The notes under the pieces are model-generated. The model saw only the letters and a list, made by a program, of their open reading frames with translations, was not told the DNA's origin and did no database searches. A stretch of DNA of 64,000 nucleotides. Origin: Novakomyces olei (lineage: Eukaryota > Ascomycota > Novakomycetes > Novakomycetales > Novakomycetaceae). The translations under genes were made by a program, and so were the position numbers. The DNA lies in contig JADEYG010000001.1 in assembly GCA_016906335.1 (NCBI GenBank), positions 124,001 through 188,000 on the forward strand, in the 5' to 3' direction. Below are positions 44,311-56,022 of this stretch, in pieces (position 1 is the first letter of the stretch; each line of letters starts with the position of its first letter).

Positions 44311-45443
44311 TCAAGTCAGGGTGGCCTTTCTGAACCACGATTTAGCGACCTCATAACTCCCCAAGTACAGGCCGAGACCGAGTCCCGTCCAAGTTGCTCT
44401 AAGCAACCCTCCTGTCATTAACCCGCGTATTCCTGCTTCCCTGTACACACGGGCAAACATACCGGTCACTGATACGTCGCCGCGCCTTGAGAGCATCAAA
44501 CGCGTCTTTACCACGTCAATTGGTGTGGTCAAAAGAGCAGCCGTACTTCCTGAAGCAGCTGCACACGCTCCACTCTGAAACCCGGAAAGCCTCTCCACAT
44601 TTTGCCCATTGTAACGCGCATAACGGCGCCTTAGATCCTCGTATAGTACAAATTGCAGAGCTGTTACTGGCACATTTCTCAGCACCATACCATTAAACCC
44701 GGCGATTAATGCCCCCCATCTTTTATTAATACTTCCTGTCAGGAAAAGCGTACGTAACTCCTGCAGCGGAGAGTTTCTGCTAGTCTGACTTCTTTGCTTC
44801 GCCAGTTCTGCGGGTGCAAGTACTACACAGGACAACACTTCTGCCGTTGAGGACGATGCAATATGGTTTAATGGTCCTGTAAGAGGCAGTTTGTCCTTAA
44901 GGTTCTCGTACGAATAAAAAAACACAGCCGCTTTTAATTAGAACTGTTCATAATTTATTCGGAAACAAAACTTGCACCAATTCTTGCGGGCTTCTCTTGA
45001 TCGTTCCGGTTTATTTATTTATTTATTTATTTATTATTTATTCATTCTTTAGCTTTTTTTTCCCTATTCATTTATTCTTTTTCCTGTCAGTTCATCGTCC
45101 ATTTGCTTTTTGATTATGGCTTTTCCCTATTATTCAAAAAAAGAGCAATTATACGCCCCTTCACCAACTTACCTGACGGAATCGTCGTGACAAACACGAG
45201 AGAAACGCCTCTGTAAAGACCGGTCAAGCCGCCATTACCGCTAATCCCTCCGACTGCTTGACGGCGAGTCTTTATCGTATCCAGTGGATATCTGAGCATT
45301 AGACAATCTTAATTAAATAATTCCATACACGGCCGCATCGCAAATTGCACCAGCACAGGCTCCTGCCTACAGTTTAACGGCTCATTCGTCAATTAAGAGC
45401 GCAGACTTACCACGAGCGACCGCCAGCTCGTATCGTTAGCCAT
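44311..45443 (-). CDS. Mitochondrial carrier, S-adenosylmethionine (Pet8)-like
   Basis: Four exons: 45443-45411, 45366-45329, 45291-45173 and 44930-44311, giving 269 residues. Exons 1 and 2 code only 11 and about 12 residues. The joins rebuild LVAGACAGAICDAAVYPLDTIKTRRQA, the first carrier signature, and TTIPSAAVFFYSYENLKDKLPL. The second repeat carries APAELAKQRSQ and the third TPIDVVKTRLMLSRRGDV. This pattern, and the short length, fit the inner-membrane SAM carrier (Pet8 in yeast, SLC25A26 in animals). A related carrier cannot be excluded. TTAGGG repeats lie 70-90 bases upstream of the ATG. Confidence 0.82.
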
Positions 45444-45512
45444 ATGACGTTGTATTATATATTCAAAGCTTGCCACTAGTATTGAGCATCAATATTCTAC
45501 AGCGTAATCGTC

Positions 45513-45533
45513 TAGGGTTAGGGTTAGGGTTAA
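45513..45533 (+). repeat. Interstitial telomere-like repeat (TAGGGT)3
   Basis: TAGGGTTAGGGTTAGGGTTAA lies about 70 bases upstream of the mitochondrial-carrier start and 310 bases past the end of the next gene. It may be a Tbf1-type factor site in the carrier promoter. The rest of 45444-45843 is AT-rich with TAAAATAAAA runs. Confidence 0.85.
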
Positions 45534-45843
45534 TATTGGATAAATGTCTGGCAGACGAGTCCATGGATTTTGTGCCGTGGCGTGGGCGAGTGTTGTGCTT
45601 ACTGTCAGTATGGAAATACCCCTATATTCGTTGCGGGTCAACAGTACCTGAAATATACGACTGATTGGCATTAATGTATTCTCAAATATAGCTCACAATC
45701 ACAGCTATGCACAACTAGTAAATACAACACAAAATAAACACCGTGCATAAAAAATAAAATAAAAGGTATGAAATAGAATAAAATCATAAACAGTGAAACT
45801 GGCCGTGTAACGAGTGGGGTATTCAACTATTGCCGTGTTTGCG

Positions 45844-46943
45844 TCAACTGCGTTCCGTTGTGTACCGCGGATGGCAAAGGAACCGCGGCCATTCGATTTG
45901 TAACAAAGGGGCGTCCATTTTATCGAAATCGTCAACTCCGGATCTCTGACCTGAAGACAATACAGTGGTCCCTGTACGGCGATACTCACGTGCACGTGAG
46001 GCTGGAGCATTTGCGGCCGGTGCTGCAAATGCATTTTGTGGCTCTTGTGAAGAGGCCGCAGGATTGGAAGGAGGCCCCATTGATCCTGAGAGTCTACTGG
46101 TGGCCGAGTGCCTTTGCGCCTGGAAAGAATCGTACTCCAAAACGACATGAGCCCATTCGGCAAGAGAGCGGCCGGCATACTGGCTGCGACGTGTTTGCAG
46201 TGCACAACTTGCACGTACTTTATCAAGCAATCTTGTCTGCGCTGGTGAAAGCGTGGCCCCCACCAGGTCGTCAGGTTGGCCCCCACCAGAGCCATGCCCC
46301 GAATTATCACGAGCCTCATACGCCTGAGCCAGTACTCCCTCAACGTCCTTGGGCAAAATGCCCATGGCCGACCGCTCCATGAGCTGGACGTACTTGGCCG
46401 GTGGAAAAGTAAAGTCAGCGGGTCTTCGCTGCTTGCAGCTTTCCAGGGCAAACTTGTACCCTAACGGCTTCCCAGCATCAGACGGCTCACTGCCGGCCGG
46501 ATACGATCCTCTTCGTTCATTGCTAAAGGCAAAAGTGCGAGGATTTTCAGTGGAGGAAAAGGAAGAAGAGGAGGAGGGAACAGCACTTTGATTTGAGGGC
46601 CCAGAGTAGTGGCGAGACCAGCCCGACTCTGACGCAAGCCTTGAACCTTCTATCCCACTCCCGTTTCCTGAGCCAATAGCAGCAGCTGCTGCTGCTGCTG
46701 CTGCAAAATGAGGAGCAGAAATGGGGGTCGGATCGGGTACAAATGTACTCCTCAGCCTCATAATGCCTTTCATCAGATTGCCTCCAAACCCGGATTCGTT
46801 TGAGGCACGTGTGTTTGAAATCATATCGTCCTCTTCCGCATCTGCTCCCATTGCCTCTTCCAGTGCGGAGGGGGACAATGGCAAATTGGCCCCCACTACA
46901 CTACCGGCTCCATGGCTGGCCCCCACATTAACTCCTCCTCCAC

Positions 46944-46984
<41 letters not shown>

Positions 46985-49900
46985 TGAGCAGAGCCAAAGG
47001 CACTGTAACGGCCATAGGCTCCGGTCGGGGTCACTGCAGTGTTTGTGTAAATAGGAAGAATAGTAAACTTCTTGTTGGGAATCGGGTTGCAGGGAAGAAT
47101 CGAGGGCAGTTCTTGGCCGGAGGCGATACTCTGCTGTACTAGATCGTTGTGGTACCGCCAAGCAGTCTTTAGTTTTTCCCTCACAGCCAGGCCAAAATGC
47201 AGTGCTCCGTTAAAATCGGCACTATTGTTGTTGTTGTTGTTATTGTTGTTGTTGTTAATATTATTATTGTTGTCAACAATAACATTATCATCAACATTAT
47301 TCTTCTTTGACCCATCGATAATGCTAATATTCGTGGCTGGCCGTATAACTTTCCAGCAAAGCAGCCGCATAAAATGCGTTCGAACCATTGGCCCCCAGTG
47401 CAAAAACATGGGCTCAAACAAATCGCACAGGATCCATTCGCCCCAGTCCGCCTTAGTGTCCGGTGGCAGTTCTGACCAAATATCGTACATAAATCCAATT
47501 GCCCGGAGAGCCAGGAAATCGTTCCTGGAATCAACGAGCGCCTGCATTGTCGCCTTCCAAAACGCTGCGTCGATAGCAAAAGACTTGTAGTCTGAGAGGT
47601 AACAGAGCACCTGGCTGCTCAGATCGCAGGCAGCAAAACAGCCATGAATATCAGAGATTTGTACGCTTCTCGCTGTGGCACAGAGCGAATTGCCCACCAT
47701 ATAGACGAAATAATCGTGCCTGTCGCCCCACAGATGATCGGCCACGTTGCTCAAGGCCTCAATCAGCATTTTAGTGGCAATTTCAAAGGTCGTATGTGCC
47801 CCATAGTTGGAGACGCGAGGGTTTAAATGGATTCCGTTCGGCACTGGAGAAAGGCCGGCAAAGGGGATCAGCTCGTGCCGGTGGACAAGAGACTCTACGA
47901 TAAAGTACATGTGGCCATAAATTGCTGCCCAGCCAGGGACCTTGAAGCACTCTGATAGCGACAGCGAGACGGGCTGGTCTCCTCTGCCAGATCTCGACGG
48001 CTCTGAGCCTTCTCGCTCTTGCTTTGGCTCTTGCTTTGGCTCTTGCTCTTGTTCTGGTGGGGTTAAAAGGTAATTGCCGAGTATTTCGTTCCAGAACCTG
48101 ACAAAAGGAAAATAGAGTTCGCCTGTATGGTTAAGCATTCGCTGCCGTATACTCGTAGAAAAATCTATTTCGATCAAAGGACTCTCCTCTTCAAGCGGCT
48201 CGAGGCAAGAGATCTCCATCTTCATGGACGGGCAAAGCCTCACTTTTACCTTTACCTTTCCATCTTCCCGGCCGGCACGCTCGTTGCTGCTGTACAGACC
48301 TGTGGTGTAGTAGGGAAACTGCCTGCCAATCCGCTTGCCACTCTCTGCGCTCGGCTGCCTCAGAGGCTGGGCAAACTGCCGATTGAAACGGCCGCGGCAG
48401 TCACGAGGGATCTGCAGGACACTGCAGATTGCTCGTGCTACTCCAGGCACTGCGAAAAACCCGACAGCGAGTAATCGGGCGATAAAGAGAACAGTGATCC
48501 TGCTCAGAGGCCGATTGACGGGGCAATTATCGAGGATCTGTGTCCCTCCGTAATGGAGCGACAGGGCGACAAGGCTCCTGTACCGCTGAGTAATTATACT
48601 CGGAGACCCTAACCCTAACCCTAACCCTGACTGCTCAGCCAGATGGGTCTCGTTCAGCGGCCCAGTCTGCATAAAGCTGGACCAAGTACGCAGTGAAGCA
48701 AGCCGGCTGACGACATCAAACACGACGGCCCTGTCTGCCAGCTTTAGGCACGGAGCAGTCCCGCCTGAGCCTGGTCTTGCCCGAAAGGCAAACGGCCGGT
48801 CAGACTCATTGCCGCTCAGTGTCGAAGAGGTCTCTGTACCATTCTGGCAGACGGTTGCAGGCAGAACCATAGACAGAGTGGCCGCCCACCACTTTAGGAG
48901 AGCCTGCAAGATAATCTCGTCAGACTCGTCCAAGCCTCCATCACGGCAAACAAGCTGAGCTGGAGAAATGCCCTCTGTGCTCCAGCTGTCGCTGAAGGGA
49001 CTCGCCGGCCGGTCTTGAGCACTGCCCGAGGACACAAGGTTCGGAGACGACATTGAGGCAATAAACGACTTTGACAAGTCTGGGCTTGAGAGACTGGCAC
49101 GGTAGGGCGAGTGCGAGCCGTGGGTCGAGAAAGCAGAGCTGGTAAAGGGAATTGTAGTGGAACAGGCAAAGGAGGAGGAGGAGGAGGAGGAAGAATAAGA
49201 AGGAGCAAATGAAGAAGAAGGAGAAAATGAAGAAGAAGAAGAAGGAGAAAATGAAGAAGAAGAAGCAGAAAATGAAGAAGAAGGAGAAGAAGAAGCTAGA
49301 GGCGGCGGCGGTCCGCTGCCAAACCCATAGATACGAGAGATTCTGTCGTCTTTAGAGATAGAGCCAAGAACACTAGGCGAAACGGCAGCTCCACGTGCTG
49401 CTGATGTCATTATTCCACGGAGCATGTACGAGGACCTTCGGGGTGCGCTTGCCGCGGCAGCAGACGATTTAGATTTGCTTTCTTTTGCTCTGGCTTCAGA
49501 GAGGACGGAAGAGCTGTGTGAGGGAGCAGTTCGCAGAAAAGGCAGAAGGAAATCACGAAGGATCGTAAGCTTATCCGCCTCAGACGAGGAGACCCGAAAC
49601 CTGTGCAGTTCGTGTTCGAGTGTAATGTACTTTTCTTCTCGTATCGCCTGCTGATCGTTCAGAGACTGGGCAGCACTGGTAGTAGATGTCCGTCGCATCG
49701 TTATTGCCCTTGGAAGACTGTGGTCATCAGTTGCCACGTTTGCCGCTCTCAGCGAGTTGGATTCAGTCTGAGTTGACGAGGCAGAGGAGGATTGCTGGGA
49801 AAATGGGCGTGTGGCAGCAAGAGACCGCAGCATTGAGAAAAAGCCCTGGTCGCTGGCTTTGGCTTTAGCACTCTCTGATTTCCGGCGGTGGTGGCTGCTC

Positions 49901-51126
49901 AGCACTGGGTCATTTTGGCTTTGCAGAGTTGCGTTCGAAGAGGCTGAAGAGGCCGAAGACTTGAATGAAAATTTGGAGTACTCTGAACTAGAATCTTCGT
50001 CGTCGTAAAGACTGGCAACAGAGGTTTCCGGCTGCTGTTGCAATGAGCTCTGAGGCTTTGCTCCACACAATGAAGCTGCTGCTTGCCTCTCGCGAGCACC
50101 AGCTACAGCACTGCCACCATCTGCCAAGGGCTGCTCTGACCAAAGGCTTGTCCCGTGGACAATTGCGTTGTCTTCATTGCTATTATTTTCGCTGTTGCTT
50201 GCTCGCTTTGTGCTAAACACTGCCGACGCGCTTCGAGAAAGCGGTACTTTGCTCTTCAATTTCTGTGCCAAAAGATTGCCTTTTGAAAGTTTTTGTCGCA
50301 GAAAATGCGGTTCGTTTGAACCTGCCTGCTTGCAGAGTTCGCCGGGCAGTTTGGGAAGAGATTTCCCTGAATTATCTGATCCCATAAAGGACTGCTTTTC
50401 GCTCAACTGACTCGTTGGTGAGATTAAAGCACGTTTAGGAGGAGTCACACCGGGCGGCGGGGCTGGACTTTGCCCGCCAAGAAGCGAGGACGAAGGAGGA
50501 GGTAGGCTTCTAGTGCTCGGCGAATGCAGTAGACTAGTAGGCCTTGGCCGACTACTTTGCGACTGAGATTTGGTCCATAAATGGTGTTCGTCCGCATGTT
50601 TTGTAGGAGTCTCAAATCTACTCTTTTCCTGTTCATCAATCTTTTGCTGCCTTTGCCTGTGTCTTTGCCTGCTTCCCTCGTCTTCTTCCTCTTCATCTTC
50701 ATCTTCTTCATTCTCTTCGTCTCCATCATCAGCGCTTCCTGCATCGTCACTAGTTTCCGCTCGAGCTAAACGCCTGTTAGACCTTGAAAGAGTCGATTCC
50801 CTTTTAATTGCACCGCTTTCGAGCAGTGATGGAGACGATTCTGAAGCAGCGGGACTGTGGCGCAGTGCATCTCGTGTCGTTCGGGGTGAAATAGATCGAG
50901 GAGTAGAAGCACTGGACGAGGAAGATATAGGTGACGCAATTCCCATTATCTGTGAAATGCAGTCTCTGTCGATAAACGAGCGAGATCGCGATTGCTTGAG
51001 ACGGCGAGGAGTCGTTTCAGTGAGACCATTTGGTATCACAAAAGGATGATTGTTTGGCGATTGCGCAGCAGCCGACTGCTCTGATAGTTTTGAAGACACA
51101 TAATGTATGTTATCTGAAGCGATCAT
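45844..51126 (-). CDS. Large DUF1765-like protein (UPF0592)
   Basis: Single exon of 1760 residues from the ATG at 51126; the frame runs two codons further upstream only to a TTG. The first 600 residues are low complexity: Ser/Pro/Arg-rich (SRSRSF, SSSSSAS), an acidic run EENEEDEDEEEEDE, and long Ser runs near 690-740. A folded half follows with LQALLKWWAATLSMVL, GWAAIYGHMYFIVESLVHR, ALRAIGFMYDIWSELP and DLFEPMFLHWGPMVRTHFMRLLCWKVI. This is the type of block found in fungal DUF1765 proteins. It is interrupted by a poly-Asn run and two poly-Ala runs. The cellular role is poorly known. A TTAGGG repeat is translated as GLGLGLG near residue 840. Confidence 0.72.
46680..47265. repeat. Trinucleotide runs coding poly-Ala and poly-Asn
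   Basis: GCT/CTG runs at 46680-46704 and 46948-46981 code poly-Ala, and TTG/GTT runs at 47224-47262 code poly-Asn in the DUF1765-like protein (minus strand). They are in frame and nearly pure, so recent slippage is likely. A further GAA/GGA purine tract at 49169-49293 codes poly-Ser. Confidence 0.85.
48605..48629 (-). repeat. Telomere-like (CCCTAA)n inside coding sequence
   Basis: ACCCT AACCCT AACCCT AACCCT (four units) is translated on the minus strand as Gly-Leu repeats of the DUF1765-like protein. A shorter two-unit copy at 39370-39382 is likewise coding, in the CSC1-like gene. Confidence 0.85.
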
Positions 51127-53035
51127 TGTCAAAGTTCAATGCTGTCAGAAAGAAGGTAGCACTTTTTTAATAGTTTTGGAAAGTAAGCAGAACCGGTTGA
51201 AATATCCCTCAAACACGAAAAGCAGACAAAATAAATAAAATAAAACAAAATGATTAGAGATTAAACTGAAATACAACAACTTTGGGACAAAGACAGATTA
51301 ATAAACAAAAGGATATTTGTATGCAACACGGAGTCAGGACGAGGGCAGCTGAAGAGCACCAGATAAGACAAGCTGAGAAAAAGACGAATGGAAAAAATCG
51401 AAATTGGAGGATTCAAAAGGCAGTCTGCACGTGTAAAACAAGTCCTTTTGCTTAATAGTACTTTGGCGGGGCAAGCAAATCTCTCACCCCTGAAAGACCG
51501 CCGAGACTGACTAAAATTAAACGAACGGGTTTAGTCGTCTTTTTCCTTTGTGCCTTGTACAGAGTCAATAGAAGAACGAGCGTGAGCAGTTTCTACGTAC
51601 TGCGAATATCAGAGAGACCTTTAAAAGTAAAAATCAGCTCTACTCCCTGAGTGAGTGACGCGTTCAAAGTGTCGATACAGACTTCTATAACTCAGTGGCA
51701 ATGCCCTTCAGCTCAAAAGAGCAAAGGAAAGCACCATGTCGAACCCACACACAAAGTAGCTGTTGTGAAGACGGTGCAGAATAAAGCCAACCGTACAGGC
51801 CGTTAAATGCCAACTTTTGACTTTGTTATGGCAATGGCCCAGTCGACGGTGAGTGTGCTTTATTCTCGTCTTTTTCTCTTTTTTTATCTGGTTATTTTAG
51901 TTTAATGTGTCCTTTTAGAACAATTAGTCTTTATGTACGCGGATGGGCCCCACAGAGACCACGGAAAAAATAGATAAATAAATAAATAATACACAAGTCT
52001 AAAATCTCGATAATCTCGTACACGTACAAAGTACTGGTTCGTTTATTTTTTGTAAAATATTCAAAAGAATCATAAAGACACCTTCGGTGCGAGAAAATGC
52101 CGATAAGCTAAACGAATAGGCACACACTGAAAGACGATGATATATTGTTTACATTCCGTCCGACAGGATTATTTTGCTGGAAACAGCGTTGACCGCACTG
52201 CAAAGCTGTGGAAGAGTCAACCCAATTTACCAATCTAAAGTTTTCACACAAAATCCATCTGTCGTTACCCAAAGTTTCGTATCTTACACGCCAAAGTCTT
52301 TAACTAGCTATTGCTAAATAATATGATTATATAGATCATCCGATTTATCCGGAGGGTCTTTGAGCAATTGCTGGATCTATACATCTATGACCCACGATCG
52401 TGAAACGACCAAGAAGAAATAGAGAGTGTTGATCTTTTTGTCAAAATTGGGTTCGGCTCTGCTCAAACGGCGTACATGGCAAATAGCCTGTAAATTGCGT
52501 AGAAAGGTGCATCTTTTATGGCTATTCTATTTCTATTTTGACCTGTGGGTTACCGTTACGGTTGGTTGCCTTACTTGTCTTAAAATAGAAGCATACTCAA
52601 TTAAGCCGTGAGTGCGCGTTACGCGTAAGATTAAGTAATGCTCGTGCACACGTGGCATCGGCGTACATGAGACTATGCCGACCAATTTTCAACAATAAGT
52701 AATCTAGTGCCAGGAAGTAAGGCGCGTGTTTAAAGTAATGTAATTGAGATATGGCTGATCTTCGTCTTTTAAATCTAATGCATGATACGATAATACAATA
52801 AATAATCTGCAATATCTCAATGTTATGCTCGCCATATATTAGCCAACTAAATGGGACTAGAGTGTCCCTACGCTTACAAGGCAGAACGCTTCCATTGCCG
52901 CCCGCATTCTTCTATAATTACAAACAGGTTTTAAGTCACCAAAATTGCTGATTTCTCCATGCAAGAATTTTAACACATGTACGAGTCCGCCTTGTCTTGA
53001 GAATTCAGAGCTAGCGATTCGTTGGTACATCTTTC
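51127..53035. other. Long spacer, putative promoter of the DUF1765-like gene
   Basis: 1.9 kb without a convincing gene. AT-rich, with AAATAAATAAATAA runs near 51230 and 51970. A GTGAGT...TTTTAG pair at 51849-51919 looks intron-like but joins only a 16-codon frame. A leader exon of a neighbouring gene is possible but unproven. Confidence 0.4.
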
Positions 53036-54441
53036 TCAAAAATGCTTAAAAAGCTCTTCTCGATACACACGAAGAAGACTTCCAGTCTCCTCTCTGCCCT
53101 CCTTGATGGGGACTCGAAAGAAAGGCGCGATCACAGTCTCAGTTACCAGCCTGAACAAACGCGAAATGCGGTTACCGAGCCTTGCGCCCGTCTGAGCAAA
53201 ATCGGGATATGCATTGACCTCCAAGAGCCGTACTCCAAAGTCGGGCACGACTATAAAATCAAGACCGAATATCTCGTAAGCATTAGGTAATGTCTTTTGT
53301 ATTAGTATAGTTATTTAGCACTGCATATTGTCTTGCAAATTCTCCCTGTGTGTGTGTTTTTTTTGGCTATTTCTTTTTGTTCTTTTCTCCTGAAGTCCTG
53401 TGTTTTTATGTATATACTTTCAGTTCTCACACAGTTCCTAAATTCCTCAATTTTACATACCTGAAAGTAGAGTCGCTGCGTAGCCGCTGCTCGAAACAGG
53501 TCTCCCACAGTATTGTATATGTTTTGTTTTATAAGCCCAATCTGCTCCGGTGTGAAATCTAAATCGTCGAGTAAAACAACTGAGTCCATCTTATCTTGCC
53601 TGTTTCCTTGCAGGCAGGTATTGGTCAAATGGGCCGATAAATTTTCATTGGCCGCCATCGCTGAATCCTTCCTTTGCAGCGAATAAGGCTGTATGGCAAA
53701 AAGTGCAAGCATTTGGTCGTAGACGTAGACAGATATTGCACCAGCAACAACGACGTAGACACGTAAATGAAACTTCCTATCATTTACAATCAGAGGATCA
53801 CGCACGTATTCTTGAACAACAAAATGCCGAAGGTCGCTTGTAGCAATATGACTACTGTGATCATTTCTTTCCTCGGTCTTTTCTATTGCGTCCTCATTTG
53901 CGCTATCAGATTCCGGCTCTTCGCTCTCAAAAGAGTCAAATATTTCCTGAAGCTCTTCTTGTGTGGAAAATAGGCGTATTCCCTGTCCACGGTCCGCCAT
54001 AGAAGGCTTTAATATATACCAGCAACGGTCTTCAACGGGTAAAGCGCCATTCTGTTCCAGCTCATATTTGAGCTCGCATGATTCTGTAAGCGCATCGTCC
54101 AAAAATTCTGCATAGTCAAGTTCTAGTTGAAATGATATAGGCACAGCCTGGGCCAGCACAGACGTAGGGTTTTTCGCTACATACGATGCGACCGTATGTG
54201 CCAGGAAATGTTTGCGAATGAGTGCTTTTCGTATCGTGTAAGCACAGACTAGAATTTCTTGCGATTTTCTTAAAGCAGATTCGAAATCTATATGCTCATA
54301 ATCACACCAATAAAGAATATTGCCGTCATTCTCAGTAGCGTCTACTTGCGCAATACCGTCAGCAAGCGCTTCGTCAAGCGCCCGCTTGATTCTACTCGCG
54401 ACGTACTCGTCGCTGTATTCCAAGCATGCTTTGATGCGCAT
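53036..54441 (-). CDS. Tubulin-tyrosine-ligase-family protein (Pby1-like)
   Basis: Two exons, 54441-53461 and 53293-53036, give 412 residues. The 167-nt intron (GTATGT, TACTAAT branch, AAAAG acceptor) joins RLYFQ to TLPNAYEIFGLDFIVVPDFG. ATP-grasp features are visible: CWYILKPSMADRGQGI (the lysine and glycine loop), FVVQEYVRDPLI, RKFHLRVYVVV, HLTNTC and LLEVNAYPDFAQTG with the metal-binding glutamate and asparagine. These match the TTL domain as in yeast Pby1, which has been linked to P-bodies. Yeast Pby1 has an extra N-terminal phosphatase domain that is absent here. The substrate in fungi is unknown. Confidence 0.87.
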
Positions 54442-54729
54442 GCTTTGCTTATAATTTCTGTTGATTATTCACAAGCTTGTTTGTGTGCACTAGAAAATTG
54501 AATTTATTTTATGGCAATTTTTAATAATAGACGGTTTAATGAACCGCATAATATCCCCATTTCCTATGATTCCATTCATGCAGCTGTTCAGCGGGCCGCA
54601 GGGAATGAATGGCCTCAAATCAATCGTTCAATTCACGAGGCCTCGAGCAGAACCTAAAAAAATTATAGGTATTTCTTGTATCATACAATAAATTTAAAAC
54701 GTGGAAAAGTACGAAAAAGCCAAAAAATA

Positions 54730-54800
54730 CTTCCCGACCGGGAGTCGAACCCGGGGTTGGCGCGTGACAGGCGCCGGTGTTACCGCTACACCATCGAGAA
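54730..54800 (-). tRNA. tRNA-Asp (GTC)
   Basis: 71 nt on the minus strand. The acceptor stem pairs TTCTCGA with TCGGGAA, discriminator G. The D arm is GTGTAGCGGTAACAC, and the anticodon stem GGCGC/GCGCC encloses CTGTCAC with anticodon GTC. The T arm is CGGG-TTCGACT-CCCG. A and B boxes are present, there is no intron, and a TTTTTT terminator follows. It lies between two divergent genes, so it may also act as a boundary. Confidence 0.97.
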
Positions 54801-54913
54801 TTTTAACCGAACCATATAGCCGAACAGATAGCATTTCAGCTGTAATTTAGGTATATATATCTCAAAAGCCTCTGATTTTATAAAAAGTTGTAGCTTAAAA
54901 CAAATTGGTCACG

Positions 54914-56022
54914 ATGCGTTTGCTGCTTAGGCCAGATGGTCAGACAGGACCAGACACGTTAGTGTCCCTTAAACACCCTGGAACAGGCGAGAACGCACGA
55001 TTCCTTTTACAGAACATCGATACAGAAAAACGATTATGTGAAGTCGTACGCATTGCGGACGCGTCGCGGCCGCGTTCGGCTTTTATGCAAGACTTTGTGA
55101 TCGAAGGTACGTTTGTAAAGAGCTAAATAAGTAATTTAATTATTAAATGACAGCTCTAATGCTTAGATGGCTCTGTATATTGTTGCACTCCTATCGACCT
55201 AATGTTCATGCTATTGCCATGTTTACAAAACGCGTCGTCGCGTTACATTGAGATGTACGATATTTTAGACGCGTTTGAGGAGGCCAACGCGCCACACGGT
55301 CGTCTGGTAAGACAGATACTGGCGGAGCCATTTCTTCAAGCAATTGAACGCGTCTGCGACACTGTAGATGCTGGTGGAAACAGCATGTATAGGATAAGTG
55401 AAGCTCGGCTGTTTGATACTCTTGAATGCAAAGCAAAGCGCGTGAGTGACCAATTACCGTCGTCTATATTTGCGCGTTTCACTTTGAGTGAAATTGGGGA
55501 GAATTTGAGTGGGAAAGGGGGAGACGCGTCGGATATACGTTTGGCAGCGGAGCAAGGTCGATTACGCAGCGCCCGTAGTATGGTAGCGTCATATTTGCCC
55601 GATTCATTGCGCAAAAAGTATCTTGCTGGCAAAATGTGTGTGACCGAAATATCAACTTCTTATACACACATATTTTCTATATTTTGCACGAAGTCTCTAG
55701 TATTTCTTTTTGTTTCGTTCATCCGTTTGTGCATTGTTTTGGCTTTTCCTTTCAAAAGTATCACTTTTCTTTGATTAACATCGAAAATAGGTACGAAGAG
55801 TTTGATAAGTGTGTGGCCGCTGTAGTGGCTGCCAAACAGGCATCAATACTTAGCAATTCGACAGATATGTACATAAATGGAAATGGTAAACGTAAAGCGG
55901 AGCAGACAGTGACAGATGGACGAACGCGGAAAGCTCTGCCAGTCAGTAAAGGCGTAAAAGCAATATCTAAAGTTAACACGAGCGGTATGAGCAAGATGAC
56001 GTCTTTTTTCAAAAAGCAGTAG
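54914..56022 (+). CDS. RNH202: Ribonuclease H2 subunit B
   Basis: Three exons: 54914-55106, 55167-55635 and 55791-56022, giving 297 residues. This subunit helps assemble the RNase H2 trimer, which removes ribonucleotides from DNA. Family features include the triple-barrel N-terminus (LVSLKHPGTGENARFLL), VYCCTPIDLMFMLLPCL right after intron 1, and the helical middle with SVYLLPD-like VASYLPDSLRKKYL. The C-terminus MSKMTSFFKKQ is a PCNA-interacting (PIP-type) box, as in human RNASEH2B. The second intron uses a GTGTGT donor, slightly unusual. The catalytic A subunit is not in the window. Confidence 0.85.

Noticed and set aside
51807-51928. Possible two-exon peptide gene (GTGAGT donor, TTTTAG acceptor)
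   Set aside because: Joining the exons gives only 16 codons before a stop, so there is no coding support; a non-coding leader exon remains possible.
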